Shown here: in pieces, positions 25,817 to 34,999 of the stretch | Numbering within the stretch: the first letter of the stretch is position 1 | How the letters are laid out: every line of letters begins with the position of its first letter | Source of the DNA: Lutibacter sp. | GTDB lineage: Bacteria > Bacteroidota > Bacteroidia > Flavobacteriales > Flavobacteriaceae | Assembly (NCBI GenBank): GCA_027449025.1 | Contig: DAIDMK010000005.1 | Span: forward strand, 1-64,000 | Direction of reading: 5' to 3' | DNA: 64,000 bases | Position numbers and translations under genes: made by a program | The notes under the pieces: model-generated | Databases searched by the model: none | Told to the model about the DNA's origin: nothing | What the model saw: only the letters and a program-made list of their open reading frames with translations

Positions 25817-27388
25817 TCAATCTAACTTTTTATACAAATCCACATCCAAATTATAAAGGTCATCCCTAAATTGCAGGCTGCCATTTTCACTCCATGCAGT
25901 CCAATATAAGATATGAATGTATATGTCATTGTTAATTTGTACTTGTGATGTTTTACCTGTATTTATAACTTCATTAATTTTCTCCAAATTCCATTTTTCT
26001 GGGTCATCCAAGAGATATTCTGTAAGTTCAAAAGGATTTTGCACTCTAATACAGCCCGAACTTAATGCCCGAATATCCTTGTCAAAAAAACCGCGAGTAT
26101 TGGTGTCGTGTAGATAAACAGTAAATCGGTTAGGAAAGGTAAACTTCACCAAGCCAAGGGAGTTTGAGGCGCCCGGACTTTGAACATAACGATAGCTCCT
26201 TGCGCGGTTGCTATTCCAATTGCTGGCACTTACCACTTGATTGTTGGAATCGTAAATGGTAATGTTTTTGTTGCTGAAGTAATTTCGGTTTCGGGACGCG
26301 GCAGGCACAACATCATTTCTTAAAATGGTTGGAGGAACGGTCCAAGTTGGATTGAATATAACTTGAGACAGTTTAGACGATAAAACTGGTGTTTCCCTTG
26401 AAGCCTTGCCTATAATTACTTTATGAACTCTTATTGTATCTGAGTTTTTAACAACGTGTAAGGAATAATCAGGAATGTTAATAATGAGATAATCAGACTC
26501 AAATATTCGTGGAAACCACCGCCATCGTTCCATATTTGCGATGATTTGTTTTTTACGCTGTTCTTTGGTGAAATTTAGGGCTTGTAAAGTTCCAACACCA
26601 ATAACGCCATCCAAACCAAGACCATGGCGCATTTGAAATTTTTTGACTGCCAATTCCGTTGCTTCATCATAAACAGCAGTTATGGTGTCTAAAGGTTTTA
26701 AATCTTTCCAATAGATTAATTTTTTTTTGATTTTAATCATTGCTTCATTGGAGTCGTTTAAAACAATTTTATTTTTGATTTCTATTTTTTTGAAAGTATC
26801 TTTTGGAAAATTATTTATAATTTTAAGTGCGGCTTTTAACCGTTTATAAACAAGATGGCTGGGCGATGCTAAATTTACGGCGTAATCAAAAGAATCTTTT
26901 TTCTGAAAATTGAGCAGTAACTTTTTAAAATCGATGTTGTTTTCTTTCAAGTCCCAATTGTTATAAAGTTTACTCGGGTTTAAACGTCCTTTACTAACTT
27001 TTTGAACATAAATACTTAAATTTTCAGTGAGTAAAATATCATAATCCACCAACTCGGAATCGGATAAATTGTCAATATTTTCTTCTGACTTATGTATTCT
27101 TTTTAGGTCGAAATCCTTCGGGAATAATCCATCATCCTGAACCTGATTAAAAAGCGAAATAATTTTTACTCTTGTTGAATCTGCCATCCAGAATGTTTTG
27201 TATTGGACTGCCTCATAAAAAGCAATTACGCTCGAATCTTTTATGGAAGCTATTTTAGCAGAATCAATAGGGATAATTTTACCAGCTTCTGTAATTTCTA
27301 TTTTAGGAATTGGCACAATTTTAGGTGGCACTTTTTCTTTACAAGAAATAAGAAGAATAAATATAAAAAATACTGAAATAAATCTCAT
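25817..27388 (-). CDS. L,D-transpeptidase, YcbB/LdtD-like lipoprotein
   Basis: This 523-residue lipoprotein (lipobox LLISCKEK, Cys16) has an N-terminal scaffold domain and a peptidoglycan-binding motif (AVKKFQMRHGLGLDGVIGVGTL, residues ~245-265). Its YkuD catalytic domain carries NRFTVYLHDTNTRGFF (His) and RALSSGCIRVQNP (Cys). This is the domain order of E. coli YcbB, which makes 3-3 peptidoglycan crosslinks. The extended capping loop between ~340 and 400 is also typical. Confidence 0.93.
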   Translation of the reverse strand: MRFISVFFIFILLISCKEKVPPKIVPIPKIEITEAGKIIPIDSAKIASIKDSSVIAFYEAVQYKTFWMADSTRVKIISLFNQVQDDGLFPKDFDLKRIHKSEENIDNLSDSELVDYDILLTENLSIYVQKVSKGRLNPSKLYNNWDLKENNIDFKKLLLNFQKKDSFDYAVNLASPSHLVYKRLKAALKIINNFPKDTFKKIEIKNKIVLNDSNEAMIKIKKKLIYWKDLKPLDTITAVYDEATELAVKKFQMRHGLGLDGVIGVGTLQALNFTKEQRKKQIIANMERWRWFPRIFESDYLIINIPDYSLHVVKNSDTIRVHKVIIGKASRETPVLSSKLSQVIFNPTWTVPPTILRNDVVPAASRNRNYFSNKNITIYDSNNQVVSASNWNSNRARSYRYVQSPGASNSLGLVKFTFPNRFTVYLHDTNTRGFFDKDIRALSSGCIRVQNPFELTEYLLDDPEKWNLEKINEVINTGKTSQVQINNDIYIHILYWTAWSENGSLQFRDDLYNLDVDLYKKLD

Positions 27389-27926
27389 GGTGCTCTCTAA
27401 ATTTTCTTAATAAAGATAGGCTTTTAGAGCGTCTAATGCAAAATTAACGGAAGTCAATTTTAATAAAAGAATTATAAAAAGTCAAAAATATTTCCAGAAT
27501 GTAGTAGGTTACATAATGAGAAATCTCACGAATTAATAAGACAAAACCCATAAATGAATAGGCTGTTAAATTTTTGGATGTCGTAGTCTTTTATCAATAA
27601 AATGAAATGATATTTGGTAAAAACGCAACTATTATCGATTAAGTAGTGAACAAATGAAATCTATTTTAAAAATCAATCTGGAAATAAACACTGAGAATTA
27701 TGTATGAAAAATCATTTTTTATTGAATCATCTCTAAAACATAAGATTAATTATAGTAAAAACATGTCAAATAAATAATTGCTAAAGGCAATGTGCACTTC
27801 GCGCCAAAAAGCATCAAAAAAAAATTATGTCAAAAAGGAACAGTTAGTTAAATGCTCAAATAAGCAAAACCAATCAGACAGACATTTTAAAAGCGGTTTG
27901 GGTATCGTAGTTTAAAAATAATCAAA
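27389..27926. other. Long non-coding gap before the leu operon
   Basis: This AT-rich gap shows no supported gene. The frames present are short and lack plausible starts. The last ~100 bases before leuC hold a clear promoter (27927-27956) and a tRNA-like segment (27968-28001), described separately. Confidence 0.4.
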
Positions 27927-27956
27927 TTGATGTTTTTATGGTTTTTTATAATTTTG
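27927..27956 (+). promoter_or_regulatory. leuCDAB promoter
   Basis: TTG at 27927-27929 and TAATTTTG at 27949-27956, 19 bp apart, match the Bacteroidota -33/-7 consensus (TTTG-N19-TAnnTTTG) in sequence and spacing. Transcription would start near 27962, leaving a leader of about 60 nt, too short for a classical attenuator. Confidence 0.72.
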
Positions 27957-28024
27957 CACCCGTTCTTGCAGCCTTAGCTAATATAGTGGTGGGAGCATAA
28001 CAGAAATAGAAAAAAACAGTTAAA

Positions 28025-29419
28025 ATGAGTACTACATTATTTGATAAAGTTTGGGATTCGCACGTGATTCGTAAAATTAATGACGGACCGGATGTGTTGT
28101 TTATAGACCGACATTTGATTCACGAAGTGACAAGCCCCGTAGCTTTTTTAGGATTAAAAAGCCGAAATAATACGGTGTTGTATCCTAACAGAACTTTCGC
28201 AACAGCCGATCATAATACCCCAACCATCAACCAACATTTGCCAGTTAAAGATCCTTTATCGGCAAATCAGTTAAAAGCATTGGAAGAGAATGCTGCCGAA
28301 TATGGAATTACACATTGGGGATTGGGTCATAAAAAAAATGGAATTGTCCATGTTGTTGGCCCGGAAAATGGAATTACGCTTCCTGGTGCAACCATTGTTT
28401 GCGGAGATTCGCATACTTCTACGCACGGTGCTTTTGGCGCTATTGCTTTTGGAATTGGCACATCGGAAGTGGAAATGGTGCTATCTTCTCAATGCATTAT
28501 GCAGCCCAAACCAAAAAGAATGAGGATAAACGTAAATGGAGAACTCGGATTTGGTGTTACGCCAAAAGATGTGGCTTTATACATTATTTCTAAACTTTCA
28601 ACCTCAGGCGCCACAGGATATTTTGTGGAATATGCCGGTGATGTTTTTAAAAACATGAGTATGGAAGGGCGTATGACAGTGTGTAATTTAAGCATCGAAA
28701 TGGGTGCGCGAGGAGGTATTATTGCGCCAGATGAAAAAACCTTCAATTATGTGGAAGGACGTTTGTTTGCCCCTAAAGGAAAAGATTGGGGCAAAGCGAT
28801 GAATTATTGGAAAACGCTAAAAACCGATGCTGATGCCGTTTTCGATAAAGAAATCACTTTTGATGCCAATAACATTGAACCAATGATTACCTACGGAACC
28901 AATCCTGGAATGGGAACGGGAATTTCAACCCACATCCCTAAAGCCGAAGAGGTTGAAGGCGGTGTTACTTCTTACAGAAAATCGTTGGATTATATGGGAT
29001 TTCATGAAGGAGATACCATGATTGGGAAAAAAGTGGATTTTGTATTTTTAGGAAGTTGCACCAATGGAAGAATTGAAGATTTTAGGGCATTTGCTTCCAT
29101 AGTAAAAGGAAGAAAAAAAGCAGATAATATTACAGCTTGGCTAGTTCCGGGATCTCATGTTGTTGAGGAACAAATAAAAGAAGAGGGTTTGTTGGATATT
29201 ATCAATGCTGCTGGATTTGAATTGCGCGAGCCTGGTTGTTCAGCCTGTTTGGCTATGAACGACGATAAGGTGCCTGCCGGAAAAGTAGCGGTAAGCACTT
29301 CAAACAGAAATTTTGAAGGACGCCAAGGACCCGGTTCAAGAACCCTGTTGGCAAGTCCGTTAGTGGCAGCAGCAACCGCAGTTATGGGTGTTTTAACAGA
29401 CCCAAGAACCTTGTTATAA
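28025..29419 (+). CDS. leuC: 3-isopropylmalate dehydratase large subunit
   Basis: This 464-residue aconitase-family protein binds a [4Fe-4S] cluster through Cys in [10 protein letters not shown] and the pair in [10 protein letters not shown]. It isomerises 2- to 3-isopropylmalate together with LeuD in leucine synthesis. [16 protein letters not shown] and [14 protein letters not shown] are also family motifs. It is the first gene of leuCDAB. A dispersed hairpin repeat begins at its stop codon. Confidence 0.97.
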   Translation: MSTTLFDKVWDSHVIRKINDGPDVLFIDRHLIHEVTSPVAFLGLKSRNNTVLYPNRTFATADHNTPTINQHLPVKDPLSANQLKALEENAAEYGITHWGLGHKKNGIVHVVGPENGITLPGATIVCGDSHTSTHGAFGAIAFGIGTSEVEMVLSSQCIMQPKPKRMRINVNGELGFGVTPKDVALYIISKLSTSGATGYFVEYAGDVFKNMSMEGRMTVCNLSIEMGARGGIIAPDEKTFNYVEGRLFAPKGKDWGKAMNYWKTLKTDADAVFDKEITFDANNIEPMITYGTNPGMGTGISTHIPKAEEVEGGVTSYRKSLDYMGFHEGDTMIGKKVDFVFLGSCTNGRIEDFRAFASIVKGRKKADNITAWLVPGSHVVEEQIKEEGLLDIINAAGFELREPGCSACLAMNDDKVPAGKVAVSTSNRNFEGRQGPGSRTLLASPLVAAATAVMGVLTDPRTLL

Positions 29420-29446
29420 AGCCCACTAGCCCCCGAAGTGGGAACT
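29419..29446 (+). repeat. AAGCCCACTAGCCCCC-type hairpin repeat at leuC 3' end
   Basis: AAGCCCACTAGCCCCCGAAG followed by TGGGAACT is a variant of the element at the ends of panE and rsgA, again in gene orientation and directly at the stop. Here it lies within an operon, between leuC and leuD, so it is more likely an mRNA-stability hairpin than a terminator. Confidence 0.65.
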
Positions 29447-29522
29447 ATTAGTGACACGGAAATATTTTTTGAATTAAGAACTAATAATTAATAATTGAAG
29501 GTTAGAATTTAAAGGAATCAAA

Positions 29523-29555
29523 AAACTTTAAACTTTAAACTTTAAACTTTATACT
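29523..29555. repeat. Tandem heptamer (ACTTTAA) array before leuD
   Basis: Four to five near-perfect tandem copies of the 7-mer ACTTTAA lie just upstream of the leuD ATG. Related simple arrays (AAAACTTAAAACTTAAAACT and ACAACTCACAACTC) precede the hydrolase gene at 57774. Copy number could vary between strains. Confidence 0.75.
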
Positions 29556-29561
29556 TAAATA

Positions 29562-30158
29562 ATGGCTTACGATAAATTTGAAATATTAAAAAGCACGGCA
29601 GTGCCATTGCCAATTGAAAACGTAGATACCGATCAAATTATTCCAGCGCGTTTTTTAAAGGCTACGGAACGTGTGGGCTTTGGCGACAATCTTTTTAGGG
29701 ATTGGAGATACAATGCAGACAATACGCCAAAAGCGGATTTTGTGTTGAACAACCCAATTTACAAAGGGAAAATTTTGGTGGGAGGTAAAAACTTTGGCTC
29801 TGGATCTTCCAGGGAACATGCGGCTTGGGCAATTTACGATTACGGATTTAGGTGCGTGGTTTCCAGCTTTTTTGCCGATATTTTTAGGGGAAATTGTTTG
29901 AATATTGGCGTTTTGCCGGTTCAGGTGAGTCCCGAATTTTTAGACAAAATTTATAAAGCTATTGAGGCAAACCCAAAAACTGTGCTTGAAATAAACCTGT
30001 CAAAACAAACCATTACTTTGTTGGAAAACGGAGAACAGGAATCATTTGAAATCAATTCCTACAAAAAGGAAAATATGCTAAATGGTTACGATGATATTGA
30101 TTATTTAACAAAAATGAAAGCTGAAATTCAGGAATTTGCAGAAGCAAGACCTTTTTAA
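29562..30158 (+). CDS. leuD: 3-isopropylmalate dehydratase small subunit
   Basis: This 198-residue swivel-domain subunit pairs with LeuC. Typical motifs are NVDTDQIIPARFLK near the N-terminus and the substrate-specificity loop GKNFGSGSSREHAAWAI. Length is standard. Separated from leuC by 142 bases containing a hairpin repeat and a heptamer array, but still same-strand and clearly one pathway unit. Confidence 0.97.
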   Translation: MAYDKFEILKSTAVPLPIENVDTDQIIPARFLKATERVGFGDNLFRDWRYNADNTPKADFVLNNPIYKGKILVGGKNFGSGSSREHAAWAIYDYGFRCVVSSFFADIFRGNCLNIGVLPVQVSPEFLDKIYKAIEANPKTVLEINLSKQTITLLENGEQESFEINSYKKENMLNGYDDIDYLTKMKAEIQEFAEARPF

Positions 30159-30234
30159 ACACTTAAATTTATAATCCAATTTAATTCCAGTTATTTTTCT
30201 TTTACTGGAAAAATTGTAATAAATAGTATTTTAC

Positions 30235-31752
30235 ATGAAAAAAAGAAAAATTGAAATCATGGATACCACGCTTCGCGATGGGGAACAAACCTCCGGGGTC
30301 TCATTTTCAGCAGTGGAAAAACTCACCATTGCCAAGCTTTTGCTGGAAGAACTTCATGTGGACAGAATTGAAATTGCTTCCGCAAGAGTTTCGGAAGGCG
30401 AATTTCAGGCGGTTAAAAATATAACAGACTGGGCAAAAAATCATGGCTATTTAAATCGTGTGGAAATGCTCACTTTTGTTGATGGAGGTCAGTCAATTGA
30501 TTGGATGAAAAAAGCTGGTGCAAAGGTTCAAAATTTGTTGACAAAAGGTTCCTTAAATCACTTAACCCACCAACTTAAAAAAACGCCCGAGCAACATTTT
30601 GCGGAAATAAAAGAAACGATTGAATTGGCGCAAAAAGAAGGAATTGTTACCAATGTGTATTTGGAAGATTGGAGCAACGGAATGCGAAATTCGCAAGAAT
30701 ACGTTTTTCAATATTTGGCTTTTTTAGCCACACAACCCATCGCCAGAATTTTGTTACCAGATACGCTTGGCATTTTAACACCAAAAGAAACTAACCAGTA
30801 TTTTTCAAAAATAACCGAAAAATATCCGCAGTTGCACTTCGATTTTCATGCGCACAACGATTATGATTTGAGCGTGGCAAATGTTATGGAAGCCATTGAT
30901 GCCGGCGCAAAAGGATTGCACATTACCGTGAACGGAATGGGAGAGCGCGCCGGAAATGCACCATTAGCGAGCGTTGTTGCTGTCATCAACGACTTCTATA
31001 AAAATGAGGTTGAAATTTCGGTAAAAGAAACAAAATTATATGCGGTCAGCAAATTGATAGAGGCTTTTTCGGGCATTAGGGTTCCTGCAAACAAGCCGAT
31101 TGTTGGCGAAAATGTGTTTACACAAACCGCCGGAATTCACGCAGATGGCGACAATAAAAACAATTTATATTTCAACGATTTATTGCCTGAGCGATTTGGA
31201 AGAAAACGCGCTTATGCCTTGGGAAAAACCTCTGGAAAGGCGAATATCGAGAAGAATTTACAGGAATTGGGGCTAGAATTAAACCAAGAAGATTTAAAAA
31301 AGGTAACCCAGCGCATCATTGAACTGGGCGACAAAAAGGAAACGGTTTCCAAGGAAGATTTGCCTTACATCATTTCCGATGTGCTCAACAGCAATTTATT
31401 TCAGGAAAACATCACCATTGAATCCTACGTTTTAACCCATTCCAAAGGCTTAAAACCTTCAACCACGGTTGCCGTAAAATTCGATGGAAAGCTGTATGAA
31501 GAGCATGCGCAGGGCGATGGACAGTTCGATGCTTTTATGAACGCGCTGCACAAATTATACAAAAAGAAGAAAAAAACCTTGCCAAAATTGGTAGATTATG
31601 CCGTCAGGATTCCACCGGGAAGCACTTCCGATGCCTTGTGCGAGACCATTATCACCTGGGAAAATGAAGAGAAAAGGTTTATTACAAGGGGCTTGGATTC
31701 AGACCAAACGGTGTCCGCAATTAAAGCCACCCAAAAAATGTTGAATATTTAA
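30235..31752 (+). CDS. leuA: 2-isopropylmalate synthase family protein (LeuA/CimA type)
   Basis: This 505-residue DRE-TIM metallolyase has the N-terminal motif IMDTTLRDGEQTSGVSFS, metal ligands in HFDFHAHNDYDLSVANV (HxH), the GMGERAGNAPL loop, and a C-terminal LeuA_dimer-like allosteric domain (~370-505). It condenses acetyl-CoA with 2-oxoisovalerate in leucine synthesis. Citramalate synthase (pyruvate as substrate) is the main alternative, since this clade is divergent. Location between leuD and leuB favours leucine synthesis, and the C-terminal domain suggests end-product inhibition. Confidence 0.85.
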   Translation: MKKRKIEIMDTTLRDGEQTSGVSFSAVEKLTIAKLLLEELHVDRIEIASARVSEGEFQAVKNITDWAKNHGYLNRVEMLTFVDGGQSIDWMKKAGAKVQNLLTKGSLNHLTHQLKKTPEQHFAEIKETIELAQKEGIVTNVYLEDWSNGMRNSQEYVFQYLAFLATQPIARILLPDTLGILTPKETNQYFSKITEKYPQLHFDFHAHNDYDLSVANVMEAIDAGAKGLHITVNGMGERAGNAPLASVVAVINDFYKNEVEISVKETKLYAVSKLIEAFSGIRVPANKPIVGENVFTQTAGIHADGDNKNNLYFNDLLPERFGRKRAYALGKTSGKANIEKNLQELGLELNQEDLKKVTQRIIELGDKKETVSKEDLPYIISDVLNSNLFQENITIESYVLTHSKGLKPSTTVAVKFDGKLYEEHAQGDGQFDAFMNALHKLYKKKKKTLPKLVDYAVRIPPGSTSDALCETIITWENEEKRFITRGLDSDQTVSAIKATQKMLNI

Positions 31753-31765
31753 AATAATAAAAATT

Positions 31766-31888
31766 TGGGCGTTTCCCTGCGGGTCAGGCTTTTCGCTGCA
31801 ATCCGTCATTGCGAGGTACGAAGCAATCTTTCAAAAATATTGCTTCACAAACTCGCAATTCCGGGATTTCCGCTTCAATCCTTAACGC
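31766..31888. repeat. Mosaic palindromic repeat, copy 2, with nested ATTGCGAG repeat
   Basis: The ends match copy 1 at 5859-5955 (GGGCGTT, GGGTCAGGCTTTTCGCTGCA, TCAATCCTTAACGC). The middle holds ATTGCGAGGTACGAAGCAAT (about 31808-31828) and its inverted partner ATTGCTTC-N5-CTCGCAAT (31839-31860). That is the repeat family also found inside leuS, so one element is nested in another. Confidence 0.75.
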
Positions 31889-32142
31889 AGTTTGATTTAA
31901 TAATGAATAATGAATAATTTAAATTAGGTAATGGTGTTTTTTGCGCATTTTGCGGTGTTACCTTTGCGTATTTGCGGTTAAAAAGGAGTAATTAAAAATT
32001 AATGATGGATAATGAATAATCCAAAATCCAAAATTATTCTGGCGCACGTTGCGGTTTTTTCTTTGCGGGCTTTGCGGTTAAAAAATTTATAATTCAAAAT
32101 CTAAAATTTATAATTTTTTCATAAAACAATAAATATTTACAT
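31889..32142. repeat. TTTGCGG-rich degenerate repeat region before leuB
   Basis: Two segments, TTTGCGTATTTGCGGTTAAA at about 31969 and TTTGCGGGCTTTGCGGTTAA at about 32062, are related and are each followed by A-rich runs. There is no coding frame. These T/G-rich intergenic repeats are common in flavobacteria. The leuB start must be reached by read-through or a promoter here that I could not define. Confidence 0.5.
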
Positions 32143-33201
32143 ATGAAATTGAAAATAGCACTTTTAGCCGGAGACGGAATTGGTCCGGAAGTGATTGCAC
32201 AAGCCGTAAAAGTTTGTGAGGCAATTGCGGTTAAATTTAACCATGAAATAACCTGGAAACCTGCACTTACAGGTGCTGCAGCCATTGATGCCGTTGGTGA
32301 TCCCTATCCCGATGAAACCCATGAAATTTGCCTAAACGCCGATGCGGTGCTTTTTGGAGCCATCGGACACCCGAAATACGATAATGATCCATCCGCAAAA
32401 GTTCGCCCCGAACAAGGCTTGCTTAAAATGCGCAAAAAATTGGGCTTGTTCGCCAATGTGAGGCCAACATTTACATTTCCTTCGTTAATAGACAACTCAC
32501 CATTAAAAAGAGAACGCATTGAAGGCACCGATTTGGTTTTTCTACGTGAATTGACAGGCGGCATTTATTTTGGGGAAAAAGGAAGAAAAGATGGTGGGGA
32601 AACCGCATTTGATACTTGTACTTATACAAGAGAAGAAGTCGTTCGTCTAGCAAAAAAAGGCTTCGAATTGGCAATGACACGCACAAAAAAACTGTGTTGT
32701 GTGGACAAGGCAAATGTGATGGAAACTTCGAGATTGTGGCGAGAAACTGTACAAGCAATGGAAAAAGATTATCCGGAAGTGACTGTTTCTTACGAGTTTG
32801 TTGATGCAGTTGCCATGCGTTTGGTGCAATGGCCAAATTCTTACGATGTGTTGATTACAGAAAATTTATTTGGAGATATTTTAACCGATGAAGCCTCGGT
32901 AATTTCTGGCTCTATGGGTTTGATGCCTTCTGCATCCGTGGGAGAAAAAAACGCCTTATATGAGCCAATTCACGGTTCCTATCCACAAGCTGCAGGAAAA
33001 GATATCGCAAATCCCCTCGCCACAGTTTTATCGGCCGCCATGATGTTTGAGGACACTTTCAAACTAAAAAAAGAAGCGAAAGCAATTAGAGATGTGGTCA
33101 ATAAATCTTTAGAACAGGGTATCGTTACTGAGGATTTATCAGGAAAAAACAAAGCTTATAAAACAAGCGAAGTTGGGGATTGGTTGGTAAATAATTTGTA
33201 A
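32143..33201 (+). CDS. leuB: 3-isopropylmalate dehydrogenase
   Basis: This 352-residue beta-decarboxylating dehydrogenase oxidises 3-isopropylmalate with NAD in leucine synthesis. It opens with LLAGDGIGPEV. Substrate-binding residues lie in LFANVRPTFTFP and FLRELTGGIYFGEKG, the metal/active region in VMETSRLWRETV and LFGDILTDEASVISGSMG, and the cofactor region in EPIHGSYPQAAGKDIANPLA. Last gene of leuCDAB, after a 390-bp repeat-filled gap. Confidence 0.97.
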   Translation: MKLKIALLAGDGIGPEVIAQAVKVCEAIAVKFNHEITWKPALTGAAAIDAVGDPYPDETHEICLNADAVLFGAIGHPKYDNDPSAKVRPEQGLLKMRKKLGLFANVRPTFTFPSLIDNSPLKRERIEGTDLVFLRELTGGIYFGEKGRKDGGETAFDTCTYTREEVVRLAKKGFELAMTRTKKLCCVDKANVMETSRLWRETVQAMEKDYPEVTVSYEFVDAVAMRLVQWPNSYDVLITENLFGDILTDEASVISGSMGLMPSASVGEKNALYEPIHGSYPQAAGKDIANPLATVLSAAMMFEDTFKLKKEAKAIRDVVNKSLEQGIVTEDLSGKNKAYKTSEVGDWLVNNL

Positions 33202-33397
33202 ATATAAAGATTCCAATTCCGCAATAACTTAATGTAATGCAAAGCGAGCTACAATTTTAAAAGAGCAGTTGATTATTGGTATTTGGCAAAAAATAACCGA
33301 CTATAATGACGGGACATCCGAAAATAAAGGACATTTTAGCTTATAGAAGATAATTAAATAAGGCAATTTATAAAAAGAACTTATTTAGATGTTTAAA

Positions 33398-33429
33398 AAG
33401 AATGTGAGGTGTAATAACCTCACATTCTT
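33398..33429. terminator. Bidirectional hairpin between leuB and the DUF4382 gene
   Basis: A perfect 13-bp stem (AAGAATGTGAGGT, loop GTAATA, ACCTCACATTCTT) lies between two convergent genes. It lacks long U-runs but is positioned to end both transcripts. Confidence 0.7.
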
Positions 33430-33467
33430 AAAGTGTTAATCACCTAGCTATAATTTAAAGAGATGAA

Positions 33468-34358
33468 CTAATTTGAAGCCATCATATTGAAATTTACGCT
33501 TAAAGTGTCTTTTGTCATCATATTTAATTCGCTCATATTATGTTCATTGCCAACAGGGTTCATAATATAACCTTCTAATTCTGCTTTAATAGTATAAACT
33601 CCTTCCGGAATTCCAATAAAAGCATAATGTCCATTTTCGTCAGAATGAGTTGTGGTATAAAGTTTTCCATTATGCATTAACGAAATCGTGGCATTTGGCA
33701 AGATTCCATCAATGTCCTGAACTGTTCCATTTATGGTTCCAGAATTTGATAAATCTACAAAACGCATGGTTGGCATAAAGGTAAAACCTGTCATGCTCAT
33801 CATCATATTGTTGTAATTAACACCTTCCAGCACAAAAGATTGATCTACATCCACATCTAAAAGATATTCACTCATGCTGCCATTAGATATTGTTAAAATA
33901 TGATCCAGCGGTATGTCTATACTTCTATTTTGATTATTTAGCATCATTCCACCTTGCATCATACCGCTTCCTGAATAGCCGTCCTGATTCATATTATAGG
34001 TAAATGAATCACCATTTACCATTTTCATTTCAGTGGAAGAAATATACAAACGCATAAGATTATAATCTCCTGTAGGAATTTCAACATTTGCCATTGTTGA
34101 GGTCATACCATTTACCAATTCCAATAAATTATATTTCATTGGGTTATTAGTTATGGTTATAAAGGAATTGGTGTGAGCGCTATTTCCAATTTCAATTTTA
34201 TCAACAGTTACGCTTGCCGACATAAATTGAGTATAATGCATCGGCGCATCAGTAAGTTTTAAAGAAAGGGTTCCGACAGGGCCATTGGTTGTGTCATTTT
34301 CGCAACTTGCTGCAACTATTACCAAAAGTGCAACAAAAAAATATTTCATTTTTTTCAT
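33468..34358 (-). CDS. DUF4382 lipoprotein with carboxypeptidase-regulatory-like domain
   Basis: This 296-residue lipoprotein (lipobox VAASCEN) starts with a DUF4382 domain (GTLSLKLTDAPMHYTQFMSASVTVDKIEI) and ends with a prealbumin-like domain (GTINGTVQDIDGILPNATIS ... GHYAFIGIPEGVYTIKAELE). It is strikingly Met-rich in the middle (GYSGSGMMQGGMMLNN; YNNMMMSMTGF). Located at the 3' end of the copper-efflux island, the Met clusters may bind Cu(I). That is inference. Confidence 0.82.
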   Translation of the reverse strand: MKKMKYFFVALLVIVAASCENDTTNGPVGTLSLKLTDAPMHYTQFMSASVTVDKIEIGNSAHTNSFITITNNPMKYNLLELVNGMTSTMANVEIPTGDYNLMRLYISSTEMKMVNGDSFTYNMNQDGYSGSGMMQGGMMLNNQNRSIDIPLDHILTISNGSMSEYLLDVDVDQSFVLEGVNYNNMMMSMTGFTFMPTMRFVDLSNSGTINGTVQDIDGILPNATISLMHNGKLYTTTHSDENGHYAFIGIPEGVYTIKAELEGYIMNPVGNEHNMSELNMMTKDTLSVNFNMMASN

Positions 34359-34478
34359 TTTTAAGGTATTTAAAAATTAATTATAACGTTTTTAAAGTTT
34401 GGTTATAATTTATAATATAAATGGAAGTTCAAACATAATAGTTTGTAGAATGTTTGATTTAAAAAAAATTGCAGAATT

Positions 34479-34895
34479 TTATATTCGAAAAACTTGATAT
34501 AAAACATTAAAGTTATGTGTATTTGGAGGCGGATTATAATTTTTATAATGGGTGATTTTACTTTCTTTTTGGGAAATTAAACCAATACCAATTAAATTAG
34601 GAACTGTAAAATTTAGTCGGTTGATAACCAATTTTAGTACTGATTCTTTTTCAAATACTAATCCACTTATAAATTGGATTTCATCTTCGCAACATGATTT
34701 TTCTGAATAAGAGGAATTATTACTTGCAAACTTACAATTGCCTTCTTCCATTCCACATTTCTTCGCATTTCCAAAAAAGGATTCAGAAAAAACATGACCT
34801 CCACATAAGTGTTTTTCAACCGTAAAAGAAATAGTTGAAAAGAGCACCAATGCTGTTAAAAAAAAGACGGCTATGTTAGAGATGATTTTTTTCAT
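34479..34895 (-). CDS. HYC_CC_PP family protein (island, distal copy)
   Basis: This 138-residue exported protein has an N-terminal hydrophobic segment (SNIAVFFLTALVLFSTISF). The three family landmarks follow in order: VEKHLCGGHV (H-x-C), SCCED (CC) and NYNPPPNT (PP). Conserved Cys and His suggest metal binding. A second member lies at 46391, so the metal-efflux cluster is bracketed by paralogues. No biochemical function is established. Confidence 0.82.
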   Translation of the reverse strand: MKKIISNIAVFFLTALVLFSTISFTVEKHLCGGHVFSESFFGNAKKCGMEEGNCKFASNNSSYSEKSCCEDEIQFISGLVFEKESVLKLVINRLNFTVPNLIGIGLISQKESKITHYKNYNPPPNTHNFNVLYQVFRI

Positions 34896-34999
34896 TAATC
34901 TGCTTAAAAAGAGGCGTTTAGCATAAAAATATTAATATGCAAAAATAGGAACTAATAGCTGTAAAAAATGTGATAAAAGTCACATAATTGAACTAAAAA

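Noticed and set aside
27957-28024. Leucine attenuator or T-box in the leu leader
   Set aside because: The leader is only ~60 nt, with no Leu-codon run, no terminator hairpin and no T-box sequence.
29523-29555. CRISPR array
   Set aside because: Units are 7 bp, tandem and without spacers; no cas genes anywhere in the window.
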